DNA of 64,000 nucleotides from Corynebacterium pseudokroppenstedtii (lineage in GTDB: Bacteria > Actinomycetota > Actinomycetes > Mycobacteriales > Mycobacteriaceae): positions 124,001-188,000 of the forward strand of contig NZ_JAEUWU010000002.1 of NCBI RefSeq assembly GCF_019754945.1, given 5' to 3'. Below are positions 8,477 through 16,802 of this stretch, in pieces. The notes under the pieces are model-generated. The model worked only from the letters and a program-made list of their open reading frames with translations. It was not told the origin of the DNA and did not search any database. The position numbers and the translations under genes are program-made. Every line of letters begins with the position of its first letter. The stretch's first letter is position 1.

Positions 8477-9253
8477 ATGGAAATTGTCATTCGCAAAACA
8501 CCCGAGCGAGTAAGCCTTCAAGCCGCCGATATCCTCGAACCCTACGTCTCGGAAGGTGCCACACTCGGGCTGGCAACGGGATCGACGCCACTAGGCACGT
8601 ACCAAGAATTGATTCGTCGGCATAACGAATCCGGGCTATCTTTTGCTAACAACCAAGCTTTCCTTCTCGACGAATACGTGGGCCTCCCCCGCGACCACGA
8701 ACAGTCGTACTACCGGACAATTCGTCGCGAATTCACCGAGCATATCGACATCAAAGATGAAGCCGTGTCCTCGCCCGACGGTCTGGCCGACAACATCGAC
8801 GAAGCCGGGCGCGCGTACGACGAGCGCATTCGCAACGCGGGCGGTGTCGACATTCAAATTCTCGGGATCGGGACCGACGGGCACATCGGATTCAACGAAC
8901 CCGGCAGTTCGCTTAACTCCCCAACGAGGTTGAAAACGCTGCACCCGCAAACCGTGAGCGACAACGCGCGATTCTTCGACAGCGAGGACGACGTGCCGCG
9001 GCACGTGCTCACCCAGGGGCTCGGGACGATCCAACACGCCCGCCACCTGCTGCTTCTGGCCACGGGCAAAAACAAAGCCGCGGCAGTTCAAGCGCTGGCG
9101 GAGGGGCCGGTGAGCGCATCGTGCCCCGCGAGTGTTCTGCAGCTTCACCCGCACGCGACCGTCATTATCGACGAAGCGGCCGCTACCTGCCTCGAGCACA
9201 AGGAGTACTACATCTTCGCGGAGAAGAATAAGCCTGAGTGGCAGCGTTACTAG
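8477..9253 (+). CDS. nagB: glucosamine-6-phosphate deaminase
   Basis: 258 residues. Converts GlcN-6-P to fructose-6-P and ammonia, the exit of the pathway into glycolysis. Signatures are [16 protein letters not shown] (phosphate loop), [16 protein letters not shown] (catalytic Asp/Glu region) and the family pattern [15 protein letters not shown] with the proton-shuttling His. [20 protein letters not shown] closes the active site. It has its own leader with operator-like repeats although it follows nagA by only 177 bases. Confidence 0.96.
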   Translation: MEIVIRKTPERVSLQAADILEPYVSEGATLGLATGSTPLGTYQELIRRHNESGLSFANNQAFLLDEYVGLPRDHEQSYYRTIRREFTEHIDIKDEAVSSPDGLADNIDEAGRAYDERIRNAGGVDIQILGIGTDGHIGFNEPGSSLNSPTRLKTLHPQTVSDNARFFDSEDDVPRHVLTQGLGTIQHARHLLLLATGKNKAAAVQALAEGPVSASCPASVLQLHPHATVIIDEAAATCLEHKEYYIFAEKNKPEWQRY

Positions 9254-9492
9254 GGCTGGGGGTTGATCCTCCGACCCGGGGAATAGGCCCTCACCTGAAG
9301 CGAGCGTAGATAGGTGGGGCGAGTGTGGATGGTTCCTTCCATGTGTGGAAGTTAGGTGCCCTGAAGGGATCGGGCGGATTAGGACAGATTCGGGGGGGAC
9401 CCGGATAAATTCGGGCGCCGACCAAAAGTAGGCGGGTCGCACACGGGGCAGCACGACCGATAATAAATGGCCATGTGTGAGTCCTGCTCCGG
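9254..9492. other. intergenic stretch downstream of nagB
   Basis: No gene and no clear terminator. It holds degenerate, G-rich direct repeats around 9369-9412 (GGATTAGGACAGATTCGGG and GGATAAATTCGGGCG) and leads into the nested palindromic repeat. Confidence 0.4.
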
Positions 9493-9615
9493 AAAACTGT
9501 GGGGGTATATGGGTCCCGTAGAAAACTGTGGGGGTATATGGGCGAGAAATGGCCAAAAATTGACCATATCCCCCCACACTTTTACCAAAGGGCCGCGATA
9601 TACCCCCACACTTTT
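9493..9615. repeat. nested palindromic intergenic repeat, copy 1
   Basis: Four related arms in the order left-left-right-right: 9493-9513 and 9522-9542 (AAAACTGTGGGGGTATATGG), then the reverse complements at 9564-9583 and 9597-9615. The centre contains GGCGAGAAATGGCC. Inner and outer arms can each pair, giving a long stem with a second stem outside it. Two other copies lie near 20.2 and 44.85 kb. It does not code for protein and I see no target-site duplication. Confidence 0.8.
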
Positions 9616-9690
9616 CTTAGGTAGCACGGTCGCGCCGTCGAGATAGCCCCCGAGCGTGTCCTACCGTGACAAAACCCCAGGTCACGGGAG

Positions 9691-9774
9691 CACGCCAGAT
9701 CACTGGGGAAAGCCGGTCCACGCCAGATCACTGGGGAAAGCCGGTCCACGCCAGATCACTGGGGAAAGCCGGTC
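9691..9774. repeat. 28-bp tandem repeat, three exact copies
   Basis: Three head-to-tail identical units at 9691-9718, 9719-9746 and 9747-9774, each containing CCAGATCACTGGGG, whose CCAG/CTGG ends are complementary. It lies between the convergent genes nagB and nanA, 37 bases beyond the nanA stop. There are no spacers, so it is not a CRISPR. It may be a minisatellite produced by slippage. Confidence 0.85.
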
Positions 9775-9811
9775 CACGACAAAAGCAGTGCCCCCCACAA
9801 AACACCACTCC

Positions 9812-10729
9812 TTACAGCATCCCCACGTCTTTCAGCACTTTTTCGATGGCTTTCACATTGTCGCCCTCAAGCGCCGCGACAGGGTTCGGCATCTGGTTGC
9901 TCTCAAACACGCCGAGCAGCTTCATCGCCGTCTTGAAGGCACCGACCCCAGCCCCGAATCCGCTCACACCGTTGGTCACCATGACAATGCGCATCAACCG
10001 TGCAGCTTCTTCCTGTGCCTCGCGAACGCCCTTCCAGTCGTCGTTCTGGAACGCTTTCCATTGCCGCACGTAGACCTCGGGATTAACGTTGGCCAGTCCG
10101 GGGACTGAGCCGTCGGCACCCGCAAGATAGGCGCCGTCGACAACCACTTCGTGTCCAGTGAGTAGCTGGAGGGGATGTCCCGCATCTTCGTTGTCTTGGA
10201 TGAGGAACCGGAAGCTGACGTCGTCACCCGACGAATCCTTCACCCCGGCCAGCACACCAGCCTTGCCCAGTCGGACCAGCATATCGACGGGGAGTTTGGT
10301 GTGGACGCACACCGGGATGTCGTAAGCAAATAGCGGCAGGTCAACGGCCTCGTGGATGAGTCGGAAGTGCTGCTCAACTTCGGCCATCCCACCCAGCGCG
10401 TAAAACGGGGCAGTAGCGACGATGGCATCCGCGCCGAGTTTTTGGGCACGACGGGCGTGCTCGATGACGCGCTCGGTCTCCGTATCGATGCAGCCAACAA
10501 GGACAGGGACACGGCCGGCGACCTGCTCGATCGCGGCTTTGACAATCTCGTCCCGACGCTCGTCGGTGGAGAAGGCAACCTCGCCGGAGGAACCGAGGAA
10601 AAATAGGCCGTTGACGCCGGCGTCGATGAGGCGCTCGATGTTGCGGTTGAAGCTGGGGCGATCGAATGTGCGGTCCTCGGTCAGGGGTGTAACGACCGGT
10701 GGGATAACTCCGCGAAATGTCGAACTCAT
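9812..10729 (-). CDS. nanA: N-acetylneuraminate lyase (DHDPS/NAL family)
   Basis: 305 residues, a (beta/alpha)8 class I aldolase that splits sialic acid into ManNAc and pyruvate. GLFFLGSSGEVAF is the carboxylate-binding GSSGE loop. The tyrosine of FAYDIPVCVH and the Schiff-base lysine in AGVKDSSGD are in place. Family members also include dihydrodipicolinate synthases and other keto-acid aldolases; the neighbours make the lyase role likely. It follows nanH by 120 bases on the same strand and has no operator of its own, so it is probably read from the nanH promoter. Confidence 0.9.
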   Translation of the reverse strand: MSSTFRGVIPPVVTPLTEDRTFDRPSFNRNIERLIDAGVNGLFFLGSSGEVAFSTDERRDEIVKAAIEQVAGRVPVLVGCIDTETERVIEHARRAQKLGADAIVATAPFYALGGMAEVEQHFRLIHEAVDLPLFAYDIPVCVHTKLPVDMLVRLGKAGVLAGVKDSSGDDVSFRFLIQDNEDAGHPLQLLTGHEVVVDGAYLAGADGSVPGLANVNPEVYVRQWKAFQNDDWKGVREAQEEAARLMRIVMVTNGVSGFGAGVGAFKTAMKLLGVFESNQMPNPVAALEGDNVKAIEKVLKDVGML

Positions 10730-10849
10730 GTGGAAACTCCTTACACGTATTTTTAGATTCGATGAATATTCAGTGACTGTGGCGTGGGGGACGGCGCGCG
10801 AACTACTCCAGGCGAGCTACGAGCAGGGCCATAGCGCCCACTCACCTAG

Positions 10850-13231
10850 CTACTCGACATGTGCACGACCACCGCACTTCTGTAGCTCGGGCCCAAACCA
10901 GCTGAGCGGAATCTGTGTCAGATACAACCCCTGCCACTCGTTTTCCCACAGCAACCCGATCTTCCCACTGGGAAGGTACGTCATGGATTGATACACGTAA
11001 TGGCCTGGATTGAATGTGCGCGCTATCGTCCATGTCCTGCCCTCGTCCGTCGAGACGCGGAGCACCCCGTTGCCACGGTAAGGCATCAATTGGGACGCAT
11101 TGGCAAACACATACAGTGGCGCATTGGCTTCGGACGAGGCGTCAACCTCGGGTGACGCTCCAGCCCCAGGCTGATCATGGATCGCGATCGCATTAGGCTG
11201 CGAGAAAATCTCCGGGATATCCGGGTGGTAGGTAACCTCTCCCCAGGTTTCCCCACCATCCTCGGATATCGCCGTGGCCACGCGCCCGGACGGGTGCTGG
11301 TTCCGCATGAGAACCATGAGCCTTCCGTCCTTGAGCTCCACCAATGTAGACTCATGCGTGGACGCTTCGTCGTCGGCAAGTGTGCGCGAATCGATCGTCG
11401 CCCCTTTGAAACGCCGACCATCATTCGGCGAAGCACCCCGGTGCCACGTCTCGCCATGGTCATCGGAGTAGATCACCGCGCAGGAAAAGTGCTTCGGGTT
11501 GTCGCCGGAGTAGTACACCGGGATCACGAGCCGGCCCGCGTGCTCGCCGTGGTGGAGCTGCACACCGGTGCCGGGCGACGTCCCGAGGAACGCCATCCAC
11601 TCCTCTTTGACCTGGTGGTTGATCAACTCGGGCGCGGACCACGTCTCACCCTCATCGTCGCTGGTCACGTGCACAATGTACGAGGTCCGGAGGGTCAGCA
11701 GCGTCTGATTCGAATCCTCGCCATCGGCCAAGTAAATATTCCCCGCTGGTTGCCCGGCGCGGGTTACCCAACCTTCCTTGTCGACGCTGAACTCGGTGGC
11801 CTTTCCATCTTCAGTAACGACGGAACCATCGGGATTGAGCACGTACGTCGTGGGCGAAGACTCCGGGGGTGAGGATGCCCCGGGCGAGGGCTCCGCGTCC
11901 GACGCACCACCAGCGCTAGTGTCGGTCAGAATCAGCCGGCCTTCGGGATCCTGCCCCACGCCGTGAACGTTGTTGGGCTGGCCGATCCCACCCGGGAAGT
12001 GGTCTATCAGCAGGTGGACTGTGCCGGTGTCCTCGTCGTACACGGTGCACGAGTCGATCACGCTTGCCCCGGTGGCGCCCGCCCCTGGATACGTCAGGAT
12101 GGTTTGCATATCTTCCCAGTGGTCGCCGCCGTCACGGGACCTACGAATGACAAAGTTAATGTCATTGGGCGCATCGTTCGCGATGGTCGTCCGCTGATCC
12201 GCGCCGGCAATCACCGTCCCGCTCGGCAGCGTCAAGAGCGACGGGATTCGGTAGCTCACTGCCCCGTGCATTCCACGGTCGAATAATGCCTGTGTGTGAA
12301 CGGGGTCGACATGCGATAGCCGCTTAATCGCCCCGTCGGTGAGCGGGGTGGGGTAAATTGCAGCGCGTGCAACTTCGCCAAATAACCGTCGGCCGTGAAT
12401 ATCCTGCCCAATCGTAATAGTGTTTACCGGGCTGGCGTCGGCGAAGAATGCCTGCCCGGGGATCCGGGCTTCGCGGAATCCGTCGACGTAGAGATCGACG
12501 GCGCCTTCCCCCGCGCGGATGACGACATCATGCCATGTACCGTCCGCCCAGTGCCCACCAATCGCGAAGGTGCGCCACTCGTCTTCGCTGGTCAGGACCT
12601 CGTAGGTGAGACCCGTATCCGAGACCGACAGGCGCAATCTTTCGACGTCCTCCCCGCCCGCTGCCTCAACGTACCCCGCCGACAAGATCGTCCCGCCCTG
12701 GCCGACGCCACGCACGCGGAATCGTGTCAAGGTCGTTCCCGCTCCGAGCCGCGCGACCCGGCGCGTGTCATAGTCAGCCAGGTGATTGGCCGCGAACTGC
12801 ACCATGGGTTGGGGTGGCGCCGCGTGCGCAAGGACGTCATTATCGGACAAGACGGTCCCGGTGCAGACAACGTCGGCAACGTCGACGGGCGCGTCGGCGA
12901 TGGTAAATTCGTCCGCCTGAACGTCGGCAAGAAATGCTGTCGCCGTGCCGCAAAAGGCCTGGTACCCATCGAGATAAAACTTGGTACCTTCGGGGCCGAC
13001 GGTCAGGGCAATGCTGTGCCATTGGCCGTCGGTGATGGTGGTGGCGTCTTCAACGTCGAGATCCTGCACCCGATCGGGGGTATGCGTTGTGATGTGAGGA
13101 TAATCATCTTCAATCCTGATCGACAGCTCCCCCGTGGAGGTGTGGGCCTCGATGAGCGGGCCGTCAATGGTGGTCCGAACGCGGGCGAGTATCGAACCTG
13201 CATGATATGGGGTGGTCCGTAGCGTAGACAT
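10850..13231 (-). CDS. nanH: sialidase with two N-terminal LamG-like domains, no signal peptide
   Basis: 793 residues. Residues ~1-140 and ~150-305 are two concanavalin/LamG-type beta-sandwich modules (each with a DGxWH motif and an LYVDG/FYLDG strand). The six-bladed sialidase propeller follows: YRIP at ~327 carries the first catalytic Arg, five Asp-boxes are visible (SRDGGDHW, SDDEGETW, SDDHGETW, SEDGGETW, STDEGRTW), and HESTLVEL has the conserved Glu. A Ser/Pro-rich insertion sits near residues 440-515. The start at 13231 has AGGAG upstream and reads MSTLRTTPYHAGS, without hydrophobic core or cleavage site; no LPxTG is present at the C terminus. It cleaves terminal sialic acids; location is unclear. 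Confidence 0.93.
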   Translation of the reverse strand: MSTLRTTPYHAGSILARVRTTIDGPLIEAHTSTGELSIRIEDDYPHITTHTPDRVQDLDVEDATTITDGQWHSIALTVGPEGTKFYLDGYQAFCGTATAFLADVQADEFTIADAPVDVADVVCTGTVLSDNDVLAHAAPPQPMVQFAANHLADYDTRRVARLGAGTTLTRFRVRGVGQGGTILSAGYVEAAGGEDVERLRLSVSDTGLTYEVLTSEDEWRTFAIGGHWADGTWHDVVIRAGEGAVDLYVDGFREARIPGQAFFADASPVNTITIGQDIHGRRLFGEVARAAIYPTPLTDGAIKRLSHVDPVHTQALFDRGMHGAVSYRIPSLLTLPSGTVIAGADQRTTIANDAPNDINFVIRRSRDGGDHWEDMQTILTYPGAGATGASVIDSCTVYDEDTGTVHLLIDHFPGGIGQPNNVHGVGQDPEGRLILTDTSAGGASDAEPSPGASSPPESSPTTYVLNPDGSVVTEDGKATEFSVDKEGWVTRAGQPAGNIYLADGEDSNQTLLTLRTSYIVHVTSDDEGETWSAPELINHQVKEEWMAFLGTSPGTGVQLHHGEHAGRLVIPVYYSGDNPKHFSCAVIYSDDHGETWHRGASPNDGRRFKGATIDSRTLADDEASTHESTLVELKDGRLMVLMRNQHPSGRVATAISEDGGETWGEVTYHPDIPEIFSQPNAIAIHDQPGAGASPEVDASSEANAPLYVFANASQLMPYRGNGVLRVSTDEGRTWTIARTFNPGHYVYQSMTYLPSGKIGLLWENEWQGLYLTQIPLSWFGPELQKCGGRAHVE

Positions 13232-13353
13232 ATGCGCTCCTGTTTGCCATGCGAATTACCATTCGTCCGGAAGCTCGCACGATGCACATGAGATAACCGT
13301 CAGCCCGGGCTCATCACGGGCCGGACTGTGGGCAACTTTTCGTAACGGCCCCG

Positions 13354-13388
13354 ATCATACCACATGTCGGATGTCTGATGTCTGATAC
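13354..13388. promoter_or_regulatory. nanH promoter and double nan operator
   Basis: TGTCGGATGTCTGATG (13365-13380) and, shifted by 8 bases, TGTCTGATGTCTGATA (13373-13388) each match the island palindrome at 14 of 16 positions. On the minus strand a -10 TATGAT (13354-13359) for nanH lies next to it, so the operator covers the -35/spacer. It also lies upstream of divergent nanT. Confidence 0.6.
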
Positions 13389-13457
13389 GCTGGAGACACA
13401 AACACGGTCCCAACTCCCACACTCTCACCCACACCTCAGGCACACGAGGAGGCCACT

Positions 13458-15041
13458 ATGGTCACTAGCACGTCACCCACCAGTCACCCTCCCGCACAAC
13501 GGTGGTGGACATACCTCACCAAAGAAGATTGGAAAGCCTTCTTTGCGGCGTGGATCGGCGTCCTCCTCGACGGCTACGATTTCGTCCTCATTGCCTTCGC
13601 CCTACCCCTGATAACCAAATCTTTCGACCTCACCTTGGTTGAATCTGCCGCCCTCATTTCCGCGGCCTTCGTCTCGCGGTGGCTCGGCGGGTTGCTCCTC
13701 GGCGCGGCCGGCGACAAATGGGGACGCAAACCCGCAATGGTCCTCTCGATCCTCATGTTCGCGTTCGGATCCATCGCCTGCGCATTCGCACCGGGGTACT
13801 GGTTCCTCTTCCTCTTCCGCCTCATCATCGGGTTCGCCATGGCCGGCGAATACTCGGCCTCCGCGGCCTACGTCATCGAATCGTGGCCGGTCCACATGCG
13901 GAACAAAGCATCCGGCTTCCTCCTCTCCGGCTACGCTTTCGGCGTCCTCCTCGCCGCGCAGGTCGATAAATACCTGGTCAGCTGGGTGGAATCCTGGCAC
14001 CCGGGGTGGGGTTGGCGCGCGCTGTTCCTCACCGGCATCGTCCCCGTCTTCGTCGCCGTCTACATGCGACGCCGCCTCCCCGAAGCCAGCGACTGGAAAG
14101 AAACTCAAAAAGACGATCAGCGCGACGACGACATGCTCGACATTCTCTTCGGCAGCCAGCGTCGCATTCCGAACATCCTCGCCGTCGTGGTCGCCTTCGT
14201 CGCCCTGATGGTGATCTTCACCGAGGCAACATCGAACGCCGCGATCCTCATACTCTGCGGTGTTGCAGCAGCTGCCGTGTTCATCACCTTCATCGTCCAG
14301 TTCGATCCGAGCCGCTGGGTGATCGGGATCCTCATCATGATCACGATCTTCGCGTCATTCATGTACACCTGGCCGATTCAAGGTTTATTGCCGACGTACC
14401 TCCACGGGATTGGCATGGACCCCGGCGTGGTGGCCAACGTCGTTTCGTTCGCGGCGGTGGGGAACGCGTGCGGTTATATCCTCGCCGGATTTGCTGGTGA
14501 CGCGATGGGGATGCGTCGGTGGTACGCGATCAGCATCATTCTCTCGCAGATCATCGTGATCCCGTTGTTTGTACAGACGAGCGGAATCGTTGTGCTGGTT
14601 GCCGCGCTGTTGTTCTTCCAGCAGATGTTCGGTCAGGGTGTCTCCGGCTTGCTGCCCAAGTGGGTGTCGTCCTACTTCCCCGTCGAGAAACGTGCCGCTG
14701 GCCTGGGCTTTTGCTACAACGTCGGCGCGCTGGGCGGTGCCGTCGGGCCTGTGTTGGGCGCCTCGATCGCGGCGAAAACGTCGTTGGGCGTGGCGCTGGC
14801 GATCATGTCCGTGGGCTTCGCACTCATCGTTGTCGTCTCGATTGGGCTGAACCTGCCGAAGGTGCTGCAAAAGGCGGTTAATCCCGACGCTGTTCGACCC
14901 GAAGATGGTGACGACGAAACCATCGCGGCCATCGCAGCTGGCGAGGAGCATCCCAGCGACTCCACGTCCAGCGACTCCATATCCGACGCCAACGACACCA
15001 CCAACATCTCCTCACCCGCACCGAAAACGCAAGGAATGTAA
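13458..15041 (+). CDS. nanT: MFS sialic acid transporter, NanT-like
   Basis: 527 residues, 12 predicted membrane helices, sialate:H+ symporter branch of the major facilitator superfamily. The start WWTYLTKEDWKAFFAAWIGVLLDGYDF is typical of NanT. The MFS loop motif GDKWGRKPAM lies after helix 2 and the acidic GEYSASAAYVIES in helix 4. The C-terminal ~55 residues are a polar Ser/Asp-rich tail. GAGGAGG precedes the ATG at 13458; a longer frame from 13378 is in another register. It is co-transcribed with the DUF4862 gene two bases downstream and shares the operator region with nanH. Confidence 0.9.
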   Translation: MVTSTSPTSHPPAQRWWTYLTKEDWKAFFAAWIGVLLDGYDFVLIAFALPLITKSFDLTLVESAALISAAFVSRWLGGLLLGAAGDKWGRKPAMVLSILMFAFGSIACAFAPGYWFLFLFRLIIGFAMAGEYSASAAYVIESWPVHMRNKASGFLLSGYAFGVLLAAQVDKYLVSWVESWHPGWGWRALFLTGIVPVFVAVYMRRRLPEASDWKETQKDDQRDDDMLDILFGSQRRIPNILAVVVAFVALMVIFTEATSNAAILILCGVAAAAVFITFIVQFDPSRWVIGILIMITIFASFMYTWPIQGLLPTYLHGIGMDPGVVANVVSFAAVGNACGYILAGFAGDAMGMRRWYAISIILSQIIVIPLFVQTSGIVVLVAALLFFQQMFGQGVSGLLPKWVSSYFPVEKRAAGLGFCYNVGALGGAVGPVLGASIAAKTSLGVALAIMSVGFALIVVVSIGLNLPKVLQKAVNPDAVRPEDGDDETIAAIAAGEEHPSDSTSSDSISDANDTTNISSPAPKTQGM

Positions 15042-15043
15042 AC

Positions 15044-15964
15044 ATGAACACCCCGAAAACGACTTCACCTGACTTCATCGTCGGCGCCTACGCCAGCCTC
15101 CCTTTCGACCGGCGCGACCAGGAAACGTACTACTCGCTCCTCGCCGAGCAGAACTGGATCAACGGGCTAGAGATCCCCTTCCCCGGCGACCTCACCGAAA
15201 GCCTCCCGTGGCTCAGCCGCCAGATCGCGGACCACTGGAATTCCAGCACCATCACCGCTATTCCGGGCACGATGGTCAACGTCGGCAAGAATCCTAAATT
15301 CGGCCTGGCTAGTGCCGATGAGGATGGCCGAGCTGCCGCCCTCGAATTCACCAATCGAATCTGCACAGCCGTCCAGGAACTGGCTAGTCGAACCAGCCGC
15401 AGCGTCATTAAATACGTCCAGCTCCATTCCGCCCCGACGCGGGGGGCCCACTCGGATGCCTTCGCACGTAGTCTCGACGAGATCGCCACGTGGGATTGGT
15501 CCGGCGCGCGCATCGTCATCGAGCATTGCGACGCACCTCGCGAGGATCATGAACCCGAAAAAGGTTTCTTTGAATTGGCCGACGAATGTACCATCGCCGC
15601 GGAACATGACGTGAAAGTGCATATCAATTGGGGCCGGAGCTGCCTGGAAGATCGCGACGCGACCACTCCTCTACAGCACATCACGACGGCCCGCGACAAA
15701 GGCGTGCTGGCTGGCGTCATGTTTAGCGGTGCGGGCGATAAAGATACTCAGTACGGCTACCCGTGGGTCGATGGCCACCTGCCTGCTTATCCCGACGAGC
15801 CGACGTCATGGATGACGCCCGACCGGATCCGCGAGTGCGCCCACGCAGCGCTTCACACGCCCGGCGTTTATCTGGGCGCCAAAGTGTGTGTACCGAGCGA
15901 ATCGTCTCTCAACGAACGCGTTGCGATGCTCAAGAACATTTACGACGCGGCGCCCGGGGGATAA
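15044..15964 (+). CDS. DUF4862 family protein
   Basis: 306 residues, soluble, no signal peptide. The sequence follows the DUF4862 pattern: FIVGAYASLPFD at the start, GLEIPFPG, TAIPGTMVNVGKNPKFGLASADEDGRAAAL, VQLHSAPT, LDEIATWDWSGARIVIEHCDAP and INWGRS. The periodic strands with charged ends (EIP, EHCDA, HINWGRS) suggest a TIM-barrel related to sugar isomerases or epimerases. It starts two bases after nanT, so it is almost certainly co-translated and works in sialic acid or related sugar use. The reaction is not known to me; processing of an unusual sialic acid form is an inference from context. Confidence 0.85.
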   Translation: MNTPKTTSPDFIVGAYASLPFDRRDQETYYSLLAEQNWINGLEIPFPGDLTESLPWLSRQIADHWNSSTITAIPGTMVNVGKNPKFGLASADEDGRAAALEFTNRICTAVQELASRTSRSVIKYVQLHSAPTRGAHSDAFARSLDEIATWDWSGARIVIEHCDAPREDHEPEKGFFELADECTIAAEHDVKVHINWGRSCLEDRDATTPLQHITTARDKGVLAGVMFSGAGDKDTQYGYPWVDGHLPAYPDEPTSWMTPDRIRECAHAALHTPGVYLGAKVCVPSESSLNERVAMLKNIYDAAPGG

Positions 15965-16029
15965 GCAGTGCCTCACGAAGACGCAGTGCTCAGAGAACAT
16001 GGAGCGCTGAATAGCTAATCGCTTGGGCT

Positions 16030-16050
16030 GGGGCCTCCTGGGGAGGCCCC
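16030..16050 (+). terminator. hairpin after the nanT operon
   Basis: Perfect 9-bp GC-rich stem GGGGCCTCC / GGAGGCCCC with loop TGG, 65 bases after the DUF4862 stop. No T-tract follows, so termination may be inefficient or factor-aided. Confidence 0.55.
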
Positions 16051-16698
16051 GTCGGGGGATCATCTGGGGGTTTCATTGGGGGCGGGGAGTTTGTCTGAAT
16101 CGCATAAGCCCGGCGTGGAGGTGACGTCACGTGGGGGAAGTGGCGGCTTATTAAATCCCTGGAAAGAGGGAAATGGGCGCAGCCACCGGCCAATGTCACT
16201 CAGCAGTCGCCAGTTCAACGTCGATGGTATTACCCACGTCGGTGCCCTCTTTTATCCCCTGTGCAGGGAAGATCGTTCGCCCGCTCCCCTCTCCATTGAG
16301 ACCGCACCGGACCAGAGGTTCTTATCCGCTATTCGAGAACCAACCGTCGGCTCAGACTGAATTCCCCGACTGCTATTGAGAGGCTCGTAGCGCCCACCCA
16401 GCCCAATCTCAGTCCACCACGCCGCATGCTCGACTGGTTGTTGTAACTGAAAACGCACCTGCCTGACGATCCACTCGAGATCGCCAGGCAGTGCAATTTC
16501 GGCCAAGATCAACTCGCCAAAGTATCCGGCCTGACCTGTAACGAGAACCAAGCCGACCACCAAATAGGACGACCAGCTCTCTACGACAACGCTATCCTAA
16601 CCGAGTACACACACACTCAATCGGCGCCCAAAAGGGCCAGGTCTAACCTCGGGGTAACACGCCGTGGAGACACACCTTTGTCGTATAACCCACAAAAA
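16051..16698. other. intergenic region with a possible gene fragment
   Basis: About 650 bases with no convincing intact gene. On the minus strand 16252-16590 reads as an open frame with a hydrophobic start (SSYLVVGLVLVTGQAGYFG) followed by a polar part, beginning right after a stop codon and lacking a start with a Shine-Dalgarno. It could be the remains of a membrane-anchored protein or chance. Confidence 0.3.
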
Positions 16699-16720
16699 TG
16701 AAGGGCCCTCGGGCCCTTCA
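16699..16720 (-). terminator. intrinsic terminator of the siaT gene
   Basis: Perfect 10-bp stem TGAAGGGCCC / GGGCCCTTCA with a two-base loop, followed on the minus strand by TTTTTG. It lies about 83 bases after the stop of the sodium:solute symporter gene. Confidence 0.85.
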
Positions 16721-16802
16721 CATTCTCAATTTTCATTCGTAGGTTTCCCACGTAGCTTGAGGCAGTGCCCCACGTACTCAGGGCACCCCTCGTCCAGCGT
16801 CG

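Noticed and set aside
9691..9774. CRISPR-like array
   Set aside because: The three repeats are adjacent with no spacers and there are no cas genes in the window.
12395..13222. Long plus-strand frame opposite nanH
   Set aside because: The minus-strand frame has clear LamG and sialidase motifs; the plus frame has none and no start signals.
16252..16590. Minus-strand ORF with a hydrophobic start between the nanT operon and siaT
   Set aside because: It begins right after a stop, has no start codon with a Shine-Dalgarno, and only half of it looks protein-like. Kept only as a possible fragment.
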